Assembly: GCA_017460085.1 (NCBI GenBank)
Contig: JAFUBQ010000003.1
Coordinates: forward strand, 62,001-126,000
Source: Alphaproteobacteria bacterium
GTDB lineage: Bacteria; Pseudomonadota; Alphaproteobacteria; RF32; CAG-239
Length of the DNA: 64,000 bases
Direction of reading: 5' to 3'
The notes under the pieces were generated by a model. It searched no databases, had not been told where the DNA came from, and worked only from the letters and a program-made list of their open reading frames with translations. Positions 55,701 through 62,952 of the stretch are shown piece after piece (within the stretch, counting starts at the first letter, position 1; every line of letters starts with the position of its first letter). The position numbers and the translations under genes are program-made.

Positions 55701-57032
55701 ATGCAGGGACTGGTGAAAAAACTGCCGCAAGTGTTGGCTCATTTTGGCATTAGCGGCACAATCGGCGCGCAATATCAAGGGCCGCTGATTACGGAAGTTG
55801 AATTTGAATTAAGCAAAGGTTCAAAATTTTCGGCGGTAGAAAAACAAATTAAAGATATTGCTCGTGAGCTTGGGGTTAGCGGCATTCGGGTGGCTGAAAT
55901 TCCTAATTCTACATATATAAGTTTTGAGCTTCCGAACGAAAAACTGCAAAGTGTGCCGTTTTTACCGTTAACAGAGCAAACTGAATTTACCGATTCACAA
56001 TATGATTTGCCAATTTGTGTGGGTGTAAATATGCGCGGTGTTCCGGTAATGAAAAATCTTGCAAAAATGCCGCACCTGTTGGTTGCCGGCACCACCGGTT
56101 CGGGTAAGTCGGTCGGACTTAATTCGTTTATATTATCGCTGATAAAAAAGAAAACGCCGCAAGAATTGAAGTTTGTTTTGATAGACCCAAAACGCATAGA
56201 ATTTTCAATGTATAACAATCAGGCCTATATGCTGCGTCCGGTAATTACGGAAATGAGCATTGCCAGCGCTTGTTTGGCAGAATTAGTTGCAGAAATGAAT
56301 GCGCGCTATGCTAAGTTTGAAAAATCTATGGCGCGCAATATCGGTGAATATAATGCCAAAAATGCTATTAAAATGCCGTATATTGTTTGCGTTATTGATG
56401 AATTTGCCGATTTGATGCTGTTTGATAAAACGGTGGAAAAACAAGTGCAGATTTTGGCGCAAAAAGCACGTGCTTCCGGCATACATTTGCTAATTGCCAC
56501 GCAGCGTCCTTCGGTTGATGTTATTACCGGCAGTGTTAAAGCAAACTTGCCGACACGTTTGTCATATAAAGTTGCCAGCGCCACCGATTCGATGACCATT
56601 TTAAACACCACCGGTGCGGAAAATTTGCTTGGCCGCGGAGATTCGTTATTGCTGGAAGAAAACGGGACTTTAACCCGCATTTTAGGGGCTTATGTTTCTG
56701 ACGATGACATTATGCAAACATTAGAACCGTATCGCTGCGAAATTAAAGAGCCGCAACCGACAAATGTGGTTGTGGTAAGCGGCGATAATAATAACATCAC
56801 GGTGCAGCAAACCATTAAGCAAGAGCAGCAAAAACCAAGCATTTGGGCGCGTATTGCCGACTGGTGGAATAGAATCGGCCGCCGCCGTCAAAATCAAATT
56901 ATTAATTGGATTTTAACGCTTATTTTTGCGGCTTTCCAAGCTAAGAATGCTTCTTCAAAAGCACGCTCAACCACGGCTACAATGCGCAAAATAACATCGG
57001 CGACGAAAAAAACATCTTCCCGCCGCCGCTGA
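55701..57032 (+). CDS. Short FtsK/SpoIIIE-type DNA translocase (443 aa)
   Basis: Contains the FtsK motor only. Residues about 10-80 are the alpha domain (GPLITEVEFELSKGSKFSAV); Walker A AGTTGSGKSVGLN is near 131-140; Walker B VCVIDEFADLM is near 232; IHLLIATQRPSVDVITG and NTTGAENLLGRGDSLLL follow. There is no N-terminal four-helix membrane domain, and the C-terminal winged-helix gamma domain that reads KOPS/FRS-type sites is missing: after the motor there is a short acidic-to-neutral linker, one hydrophobic helix (IINWILTLIFAAF) and a very basic tail. It starts three bases after the bamE stop. It is probably a paralog with a specialised role, not the divisome FtsK. Confidence 0.88.
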   Translation: MQGLVKKLPQVLAHFGISGTIGAQYQGPLITEVEFELSKGSKFSAVEKQIKDIARELGVSGIRVAEIPNSTYISFELPNEKLQSVPFLPLTEQTEFTDSQYDLPICVGVNMRGVPVMKNLAKMPHLLVAGTTGSGKSVGLNSFILSLIKKKTPQELKFVLIDPKRIEFSMYNNQAYMLRPVITEMSIASACLAELVAEMNARYAKFEKSMARNIGEYNAKNAIKMPYIVCVIDEFADLMLFDKTVEKQVQILAQKARASGIHLLIATQRPSVDVITGSVKANLPTRLSYKVASATDSMTILNTTGAENLLGRGDSLLLEENGTLTRILGAYVSDDDIMQTLEPYRCEIKEPQPTNVVVVSGDNNNITVQQTIKQEQQKPSIWARIADWWNRIGRRRQNQIINWILTLIFAAFQAKNASSKARSTTATMRKITSATKKTSSRRR

Positions 57033-57076
57033 TATTTTTAATGCATATTAGTGTGATTGTTTTATTAGAATATTGT

Positions 57077-57655
57077 TTATTTAGAAGCTAATTTCATACC
57101 GAGCTGATTAGAAAATTCGGCAATGCCTTTTGTTAGCAAAACAGGCAGTAAATCGGCTGCAATGTCAATATTATGCTCTACATTCTGTTTATCGGCCTTA
57201 TTAAAACCGGAAAGCACATAATTAGCAACATTGTCACCGCTCTTATCTGCCGGATGTCCAACGCCGATGCGGATTCGGTTATAATTCGGTGAAATTGCGG
57301 CATCAATACTTTTAATACCGTTATGTCCGCCCGAACCGCCGCCGATTTTGGCCTTTATCTTTCCGACCGGTAAGTCCATATCATCATGAATTACCACAAT
57401 ATTCTGCGGCAAAATCTTATAAAAATGCGCCGTTTTCACCACACTATTACCGGAAAGGTTCATATATGTTTGCGGTTTTAAAAGATAAATTTTTTCGCCT
57501 TCTATTGTCCCCTCGGCAATCAGACCATCAAATTTAGCTTTAAATGGCGAAAAATTATAGCGGCGATGAAGTTCATCTGCCGCCATAAATCCCACGTTAT
57601 GACGGCTGGCCGCATATTCCGCTCCCGGATTGCCCAAACCAACCACCAAAAACAT
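57077..57655 (-). CDS. pth: Peptidyl-tRNA hydrolase
   Basis: Recycles peptidyl-tRNA by cutting the ester bond. It starts VVGLGNPGAEYAASRHNVGF, with Asn and the catalytic His (residue about 19) in place; KPQTYMNLSGNSV, VIHDDMDLPVGKIKAKIGGG (catalytic Asp near 92) and SGGHNGIKSIDAAI follow. 192 residues is normal. It is coupled to rplY (17-bp gap), the classical rplY-pth pair of proteobacteria. Confidence 0.98.
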   Translation of the reverse strand: MFLVVGLGNPGAEYAASRHNVGFMAADELHRRYNFSPFKAKFDGLIAEGTIEGEKIYLLKPQTYMNLSGNSVVKTAHFYKILPQNIVVIHDDMDLPVGKIKAKIGGGSGGHNGIKSIDAAISPNYNRIRIGVGHPADKSGDNVANYVLSGFNKADKQNVEHNIDIAADLLPVLLTKGIAEFSNQLGMKLASK

Positions 57656-57671
57656 TGTTTTTTTTTACCTC

Positions 57672-57962
57672 TTATTGACGCATAAAATCGACGTGAATCG
57701 GTTTGTCGGAAACAGGGTGAAATTGAACATCCTGACAAACAACTTTAGTCTTTTTGCCGTCTAAATCAACCGTAATGTTTGATTTATACAAATCTGCCAA
57801 GTCTAAAGCTTTTTCCAATTCAACCGGATCTAAGCTGATAAGAACGGCATCTTTTTTACCACCGTAAATAACGGCCGGCACACGACCTTCACGACGACAA
57901 GCACGAGCTGCCCCCTTACCTGCTTTTTCACGCTTTTTAGCATTAAAAGTATAATCTGTCAT
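57672..57962 (-). CDS. rplY: 50S ribosomal protein L25, short form
   Basis: Binds 5S rRNA. The N-terminal L25 domain is complete: KKREKAGKGAARACRREGRV, PAVIYGGKKDAVLISLDPVE, and KVVCQDVQFHPVSDKPIHVD, ending FMRQ. The protein stops there at 96 residues, like E. coli L25. Most alphaproteobacteria have a CTC-type protein of about 200 residues with an extra C-terminal domain, so the short form is notable in this background. AAAGGA precedes the ATG. First gene of the rplY-pth unit; a weak CCTTC/GAAGG hairpin lies in its leader near 57990-58018. Confidence 0.95.
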   Translation of the reverse strand: MTDYTFNAKKREKAGKGAARACRREGRVPAVIYGGKKDAVLISLDPVELEKALDLADLYKSNITVDLDGKKTKVVCQDVQFHPVSDKPIHVDFMRQ

Positions 57963-58134
57963 TTTTTATTTTCCTTTATAAAATTAAAACCGCCTTCAGC
58001 CTCCAGGGGTGCCGAAGGTAAGAGCTTTCTACAACGAAAAACATTATATTGCAAGCATTTTTTGCATATTTTTGCAAATTTATAAATTGCGCTTAATTAT
58101 AGAGAGCTAAAGGCAGATTTTCATATTTTCATGC

Positions 58135-58162
58135 TTTACTTTTGAGAAAAAACGATTATAAC
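58135..58162 (+). promoter_or_regulatory. Promoter of the MATE transporter gene
   Basis: TTTACT (58135-58140), a 16-bp spacer and TATAAC (58157-58162), 27 bp before the start codon. Confidence 0.45.
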
Positions 58163-58188
58163 CAATACGCTGAAAACGGAAATATAAG

Positions 58189-59595
58189 ATGATTAATGAT
58201 TTAACAACCGGACACCCCTTAAAACAAATTGTGCAGTTTGCCTTGCCGCTTTTAATCGGTAATTTGTTCATGCAGTTGTATCAAATTTCCGATATGATTA
58301 TCGTCGGCCGTTTAATCAATGTGCAAGCGTTGGCGGCCATTGGTGCTTCGGCGCCGATTTATATGGTGTTTTTAATGATTGCGTTTGGTTTTACCGGCGG
58401 GTTAACCGTTATTACGGCGCAGCGTTTTGGCGCGCACGATGATGACGGCGTGCGGCAATCAGTGTTTCATTGTCTGCTGGCAGCTTTAACACTCAGCGTT
58501 GTTTTAACCTTAGGTTTAACTTTGTTTTTGCGGCCGCTCTTAAATTTAACCAATGTACCGGCAGAAATTTTTACTCAAGCCTATGATTTTATGTTTGTTT
58601 TGTCTTTAAGCTCAACATTTATCATTATCTATAATTTGCTTTCAGGATTTATCCGCGCGTTGGGAGATAGTAAAACTCCGCTTTATTTTTTAATTTTTTG
58701 CACGGTTCTCAATGTTATTTTAAACTTGATTTTTATTGGTATGTTTCATTGGGGTGTCATCGGTTCGGCTTCGGGAACGTTAATTGCCAATGTTGTTTCG
58801 GTAATAATTTGCTATGTTTATATGTGGCATAAATTTCCGTTGCTGCGTTTATCCCCACTGTTTATGCATTTTCATTGGCAGATTATGCGCGATCATTTGC
58901 GTTTGGCAATTCCGATGGCGCTGCAATTTTCTATTTTATCTTTCAGCATTATGATTGTGCAAAGTGTGTGCAATTCTTTTGGGGCAGATGTTATTGCCGC
59001 TTTTGCCGCGGCTTTGCGTATTGAGCAATTTGCCACTCAGCCGCTGTTGGCAATCGGTTTATCAATGGCAACTTTTGCGGCGCAAAACTGGGGCGCAAAT
59101 TTATTATCACGAATTCGCCACGGCGTGCGATATGCTTTTTTGCTGGCATCGGTTATCAGCATTTTAGGTTTTGTTCTGGTGCGCTATATTGGTGAATATA
59201 TGATTGCAATGTTTATCGACGGCGCTAATGCCGGCGAAAGTGATGTGGCGCTGATTGAAATCGGTGAGCAATATTTGGTTATCAGCACAATGTTTTACTT
59301 TTTCTTAGGGCTGATTTTTGTTTTTCGCAACACCATTCAAGGTATGGGCAAACCATTGCTGCCGCTTTTATCAAGCATTACCGAACTCATTACCCGCGCA
59401 TTTGCTGCCATTTATTTGGCTCATCTTTTAGGGTATGAGGGTATTATGTATGCCAGCCCAATTTCGTGGACAGCGGCTGGATTGTTGGTTGTTTGCGGGT
59501 ATTGGTATTATATGCACCGTTTCAGCCAAGAGCGTTGGCGTTGGCAAATGGGGGCAGTGCGGCAATATTTGCGTGAAAACGAACCACAGGACTAA
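58189..59595 (+). CDS. MATE-family efflux transporter
   Basis: Inner-membrane antiporter of 468 residues that exports drugs or metabolites using Na+ or H+. Twelve hydrophobic segments form two homologous halves. Family blocks include the start HPLKQIVQFALPLLIGNLFMQ, YQISDMIIVGRLINVQALAA (the usual D-hhhhG region in helix 1-2), LLSGFIRALGDSKTPLYFLI and, in the second half, QPLLAIGLSMATFAAQNWGA and FRNTIQGMGKPLLPLLSSI. It is of the NorM/DinF-like bacterial type; the substrate cannot be predicted. It is a single gene followed closely by the convergent XRE gene. Confidence 0.93.
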   Translation: MINDLTTGHPLKQIVQFALPLLIGNLFMQLYQISDMIIVGRLINVQALAAIGASAPIYMVFLMIAFGFTGGLTVITAQRFGAHDDDGVRQSVFHCLLAALTLSVVLTLGLTLFLRPLLNLTNVPAEIFTQAYDFMFVLSLSSTFIIIYNLLSGFIRALGDSKTPLYFLIFCTVLNVILNLIFIGMFHWGVIGSASGTLIANVVSVIICYVYMWHKFPLLRLSPLFMHFHWQIMRDHLRLAIPMALQFSILSFSIMIVQSVCNSFGADVIAAFAAALRIEQFATQPLLAIGLSMATFAAQNWGANLLSRIRHGVRYAFLLASVISILGFVLVRYIGEYMIAMFIDGANAGESDVALIEIGEQYLVISTMFYFFLGLIFVFRNTIQGMGKPLLPLLSSITELITRAFAAIYLAHLLGYEGIMYASPISWTAAGLLVVCGYWYYMHRFSQERWRWQMGAVRQYLRENEPQD

Positions 59596-59601
59596 AAATA
59601 T

Positions 59602-59826
59602 TTACTCCAGCGAAATTTTCATTTTTTTGCCGTAAAAATCAAGCAATTTCCTCAAACAGCTGAAAGGCAGACATTTATTTTGTTCAACCCGTCTGAGCAA
59701 TTTATGGCTGATGTGCGCCAATGCCTGCACTTCTTCAAGGCTTAAACCGCGTTCAAGCCGCAATTGTTTCAGCTGCGGACATACATCTTCTAAAATTTCT
59801 TTGCTCATTAAATTATGTGTACTCAT
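59602..59826 (-). CDS. Small XRE-type HTH protein (74 aa)
   Basis: A GGGAG site precedes the ATG. Residues about 17-70 form a Cro/CI-type HTH: LKQLRLERGLSLEEVQALAH followed by ISHKLLRRVEQNKCLPFSCL and a fourth helix LRKLLDFYGKKM. There is nothing beyond the DNA-binding domain. Just upstream, transcribed in the same direction, lies a structured RNA candidate ending in a terminator 37 bp before this gene, so expression may depend on read-through or on a promoter inside that region. Antitoxin-like or element-repressor roles are possible; no toxin partner is adjacent. Confidence 0.75.
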   Translation of the reverse strand: MSTHNLMSKEILEDVCPQLKQLRLERGLSLEEVQALAHISHKLLRRVEQNKCLPFSCLRKLLDFYGKKMKISLE

Positions 59827-59862
59827 TTTATAGAACTCCCTTCAAAAGTTTTTGTAAAATTA

Positions 59863-60012
59863 AAAACAAAAACCTTGCCGTTTTAGGCAAGGGGAGTTCG
59901 TAACTGTAAGCAATCAGTATGGTCTATTCAATATATTCAACCATCTCCCCTTAGATGAGGAGTTTTTGCTTAAGGAGTTACGATACTCCATCAGCCGAAC
60001 ACCGGCTGACAA
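59863..60012 (-). ncRNA. Structured RNA candidate (about 150 nt) with own promoter and terminator
   Basis: Read on the minus strand: a 5' hairpin TCAGCCG/CGGCTGA (60009-59991); a long stem in which GGAGT, TCGTAACT and TAAGCA (59989-59967) pair with TGCTTA, AGTTACGA and ACTCC (59912-59893), separated by small bulges. Inside it are two arms, CTCC/GGAG (59962-59959 with 59948-59945) and ATGGT/ACCAT (59944-59940 with 59923-59919), making a three-way junction. An intrinsic terminator, CCTTGCC/GGCAAGG (59892-59873) plus a T-rich tail, follows. A good promoter ends just before the 5' hairpin. It could be an independent regulatory RNA or a riboswitch-like leader of the XRE gene. I do not recognise it as 6S, SRP, tmRNA or a known riboswitch. 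Confidence 0.65.
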
Positions 60013-60016
60013 ATAT

Positions 60017-60045
60017 AGATTATTTTAAATATTTAACTTTGTAAA
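60017..60045 (-). promoter_or_regulatory. Promoter of the structured RNA
   Basis: On the minus strand TTTACA (60045-60040), a 17-bp spacer and TAATCT (60022-60017). Expected transcription start is near 60010, exactly at the 5' hairpin of the RNA. Confidence 0.55.
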
Positions 60046-60120
60046 GCATTAAAAACATTTTTTTAATGGTCATCGCTCTAAACTGCAAGGTTTGGTCAAT
60101 GCATCTTCGAATTATAAATA

Positions 60121-60732
60121 TTACGGGAGCAGTGTATGTATGTCATACTCATCATATCCCTCGTAATAATAGCTGGCGTTAATTCCTTTCATAAATATTT
60201 CACGCTCGTCAATTTTATTAGTCAGGGCATTTTGCAAAAGATGTTTTATTTCAATGTCTTTTATCGGGCTACGTTCCATTGCCGACAAATAATCTTCCTT
60301 ATCAATTTTATCCCAATCCACAACCATTTTTAACTCTTTTTTGAAGATTAAATCGAGCCAAATTCTGGTAGCCCGACCGTTTCCTTCTTTGAAAGGATGA
60401 GCAATATTCATTTCAACATATTTTTCGACAATTTCATCAAACGTTGATTGCGGCATTTTTTCAATATTTTGCAAGGCTTGCTCTAAATACATCACCGGTG
60501 CAAAACGAAAATTTCCTTTAGAGATATTCACATTACGTATTTGACCGGCAAAATCATAAATATCTCCGAACAAAAATTTGTGTATTTGCTGCAATCCTTC
60601 AACAGTTCCTGCTTTTATGTTATTAATTTTGCCACTATCAAAAAGTTTTATAGCCTTTTCTTTGCTGATTTTTTCTTCTGCTTTATTGAGTTCAATTTGG
60701 TTTGTGATATTCAGTCTATTTTTTAATACCAT
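60121..60732 (-). CDS. Fic-domain protein, class III type (203 aa)
   Basis: Fic enzymes transfer AMP (or other nucleotide parts) to target proteins. The active-site motif [12 protein letters not shown] is intact (residues about 112-123, catalytic His first), with the flap region ([21 protein letters not shown]) upstream. The C-terminal end contains [11 protein letters not shown], matching the (S/T)xxxE(G/N) inhibitory helix; its position at the C-terminus defines class III, self-inhibited Fic proteins such as that of Neisseria meningitidis. So no separate antitoxin is needed, and none is adjacent. GAGG precedes the ATG. Probable role is growth control by AMPylation, e.g. of topoisomerases; target not shown. 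Confidence 0.93.
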   Translation of the reverse strand: MVLKNRLNITNQIELNKAEEKISKEKAIKLFDSGKINNIKAGTVEGLQQIHKFLFGDIYDFAGQIRNVNISKGNFRFAPVMYLEQALQNIEKMPQSTFDEIVEKYVEMNIAHPFKEGNGRATRIWLDLIFKKELKMVVDWDKIDKEDYLSAMERSPIKDIEIKHLLQNALTNKIDEREIFMKGINASYYYEGYDEYDIHTLLP

Positions 60733-60900
60733 CTTTAATCCTCATGTCAGATATTTTGCTTATTTAATCGTCAATATATCACGCAATTACTAAAATTTAC
60801 ATAACATAATCAGATTGCTGGCAAATTAAAAGTCTAAAAATTTTTTAAGCATAATCCACTCGTTATGAGTTGCGTTATGGTTATATAGCCGTTGATTTAT

Positions 60901-62073
60901 TCAGGCAATTTTTGCTGCCAGTTCTTCTGCAGCTTTTTTGCCGCTCGCCAAAGCCTGCACTGCCGTTGTGCCGCCGCTGACAACATCGCCGGCATATAAA
61001 ATCAGCGGATTTTGCGGCATATTTTCCGCGCCGGTGCTGCCTAGGGCCAAAACAACGTGTGCAAATCCGCCGCGGCAAGTTTGCGTGTTTTCCACGTCTT
61101 GCAAACGTCCATCGGCATTAAATTCGGTTTTAACGGTATAAAGAGCCAAGCCGTTATCGTGCTTTTCTATTTTCAGCGGCCGTGTCATGGTGGTAATATC
61201 AATGCCGTTATCAAGCAATGACTGTCTTTCGGCAGCGGTAATGCGCATATCACCAATACGTCGGCGCACAAACATTTCAACGTGTTTTGCTCCTTGTTTT
61301 GCTGCGGTTAAGGCGCAATCTACCGCCACAGCACCGCCGCCGACAACGGCAACATGCCCATCAGCGGCATATTGCTGTGGTTTTGTTAAATATTCATCAT
61401 ATGCCAGCGCCAAATTTTCGCCTTCTATGCCAAGCGTGCGCAAGTGTGGAGCACCTGTTGCCACAACAACACCGGCAAAACCTTGTTGCAGCAGTTTTTC
61501 ATATTCTGTTATATTTGTCTTAAATTCAGCTTTGAGCAGCGGATTTTGCTTTAAGCGCTGCCACTCATAAGCAATTATTTCGCGCGGCAAACGTGCTTCA
61601 GGAATAAGATTAAGCGCTCCGCCGCACACATTTTCTTTTTCAAAAACGGTAACGGCAAAGCCTTTTTTCAAAAGAGCGGCTATAGCCCCGAAACCGGCAG
61701 GACCGGCACCGATAACTGCCACTTTTTTGCCGTTAGCAACATTGTTTTGCTTTGTTGGCAGATTGTTTTGCCTTGCTTTTTGCATAATGCTTGCCTGCAG
61801 CGCCGGAATGCGGATAGGAAAATCTATTTGCGCTCGCACACAAGCCCGCATGCAAAAACTGTCGGGGCAAACTAAACCGCAAATTTCACCCATGGCATTT
61901 TGTTCTGTTATTAGCTCTGCCGCTTGGTTAATATCACCGGTTTTTGCCGCAGCAATAAAATCTTTTGGCGAAACCTGCGCCGGACAGGCTTTTTGACAAG
62001 GTTTGCTCGGACACTGCAAACATTTTTCCATTTCTGCCTTAAATTGCGGCATATTTAAATATAAATTTTTCAT
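60901..62073 (-). CDS. GltD/PreT-like FAD-NAD(P)H oxidoreductase (390 aa)
   Basis: An N-terminal alpha-helical iron-sulphur domain has two Cys clusters (CLQCPSKPCQKACP near residues 18-31; CGLVCPDSFCMRAC near 65-78). It is followed by an FAD site KVAVIGAGPAGFGAIAAL (near 112), an NAD(P) site HVAVVGGGAVAVDCALTA (near 238) and an end motif LYAGDVVSGGTTAVQALASG. This is the design of glutamate synthase small subunit and of the PreT half of dihydropyrimidine dehydrogenase, which pass electrons from NAD(P)H to a partner. No gltB or preA lies beside it, and it is shorter than GltD (about 470), so the partner is unknown. AAGGGG precedes the ATG. Confidence 0.85.
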   Translation of the reverse strand: MKNLYLNMPQFKAEMEKCLQCPSKPCQKACPAQVSPKDFIAAAKTGDINQAAELITEQNAMGEICGLVCPDSFCMRACVRAQIDFPIRIPALQASIMQKARQNNLPTKQNNVANGKKVAVIGAGPAGFGAIAALLKKGFAVTVFEKENVCGGALNLIPEARLPREIIAYEWQRLKQNPLLKAEFKTNITEYEKLLQQGFAGVVVATGAPHLRTLGIEGENLALAYDEYLTKPQQYAADGHVAVVGGGAVAVDCALTAAKQGAKHVEMFVRRRIGDMRITAAERQSLLDNGIDITTMTRPLKIEKHDNGLALYTVKTEFNADGRLQDVENTQTCRGGFAHVVLALGSTGAENMPQNPLILYAGDVVSGGTTAVQALASGKKAAEELAAKIA

Positions 62074-62199
62074 TTTTTTCCCCTTGTGCTGATTTAAGCA
62101 TAAAATTTATTAAAAAAACACCTAATATTTTGGTTTTTCAGATTGTATTTTATAAAAATATCTTTATGATATAACTTTAGGAGTGGAATTATATAAATA

Positions 62200-62940
62200 A
62201 TGAAAATTAAGTGGTTCAAAAAATTTGCTAATTCGCCGTTGGGCGAAAAAATTATCGGCAATGTGGCATACTTTTATTTAAAGTTTGTCGGATTAACCAC
62301 ACGTTGGCAGTCTGTAACCGGCGTTAAAGAAACTTATGAAACACTTGAAAAATATGGTAGTATGATTGTTATCGGCTGGCATGGGCGCACTCTTTTAATG
62401 CCATATTTTTGGAACAAAACCAGCAATCTTAATGCGTTGGTTTCACCGCACCGTGACGGGCGCATTATTGTGCATATTCTTAGAAAATTCGGTATCGGTA
62501 ATATTGACGGTTCAACCGACCGTAATTCAAAAGAAGCCGCTATGGAACTGATGCGCAATTTGCAGCAAGGCAACAGCATTGCCATAATTCCCGACGGTCC
62601 GCGCGGGCCAAGTATGAAATTGACAATGAGTCCGCTGTTTTATGCGCAAAAATCAGGCAAACCGATTCTCGGCATAACATATAGCACAGAAGGTGCGAAA
62701 ATTGTGCTGAAGAGCTGGGATAATATGTTAGTGCCGCTGCCTTTTCATCGTGGTATGTATGCCATTACCGAGCCGATATTTATTCCTCCGGAGGCAACTG
62801 CTGGAGAATTGGAACAATATCGGCAAAAAATTGAAACAACACTTAATGAATTAACATGGAAGTTAGATAAAGCAATGGGGCTTCCGTATGTGGCTCCGGG
62901 AAAAGAGGCTAAAAAAAGCCGCTATAAGAAAAGCGATTAA
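62200..62940 (+). CDS. DUF374 lysophospholipid acyltransferase-like protein
   Basis: Membrane-associated acyltransferase of 246 residues. The PlsC-like active site is GWHGRTLLMPYF (HxxxxD-type region in DUF374 form, near residue 65), and the blocks SPHRDGRIIVHILRKFGI, DGSTDRNSKEAAMELMRNL and SIAIIPDGPRGPSMKLTMSP are diagnostic. In alphaproteobacteria this gene typically precedes waaA and is linked to lipid A/LPS assembly, as here (12-bp gap). AGGAG lies rather far upstream of the ATG, and no in-frame alternative start exists because of a TAA. Confidence 0.9.
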   Translation: MKIKWFKKFANSPLGEKIIGNVAYFYLKFVGLTTRWQSVTGVKETYETLEKYGSMIVIGWHGRTLLMPYFWNKTSNLNALVSPHRDGRIIVHILRKFGIGNIDGSTDRNSKEAAMELMRNLQQGNSIAIIPDGPRGPSMKLTMSPLFYAQKSGKPILGITYSTEGAKIVLKSWDNMLVPLPFHRGMYAITEPIFIPPEATAGELEQYRQKIETTLNELTWKLDKAMGLPYVAPGKEAKKSRYKKSD

Positions 62941-62952
62941 GAAGGAAAAAAA

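Noticed and set aside
59863..60012. Retron msr-msd, 6S RNA or SRP RNA
   Set aside because: No reverse transcriptase is adjacent; the fold is a three-way junction after an independent 5' hairpin, unlike the single long bulged helix of 6S; the conserved SRP tetraloop region is absent.
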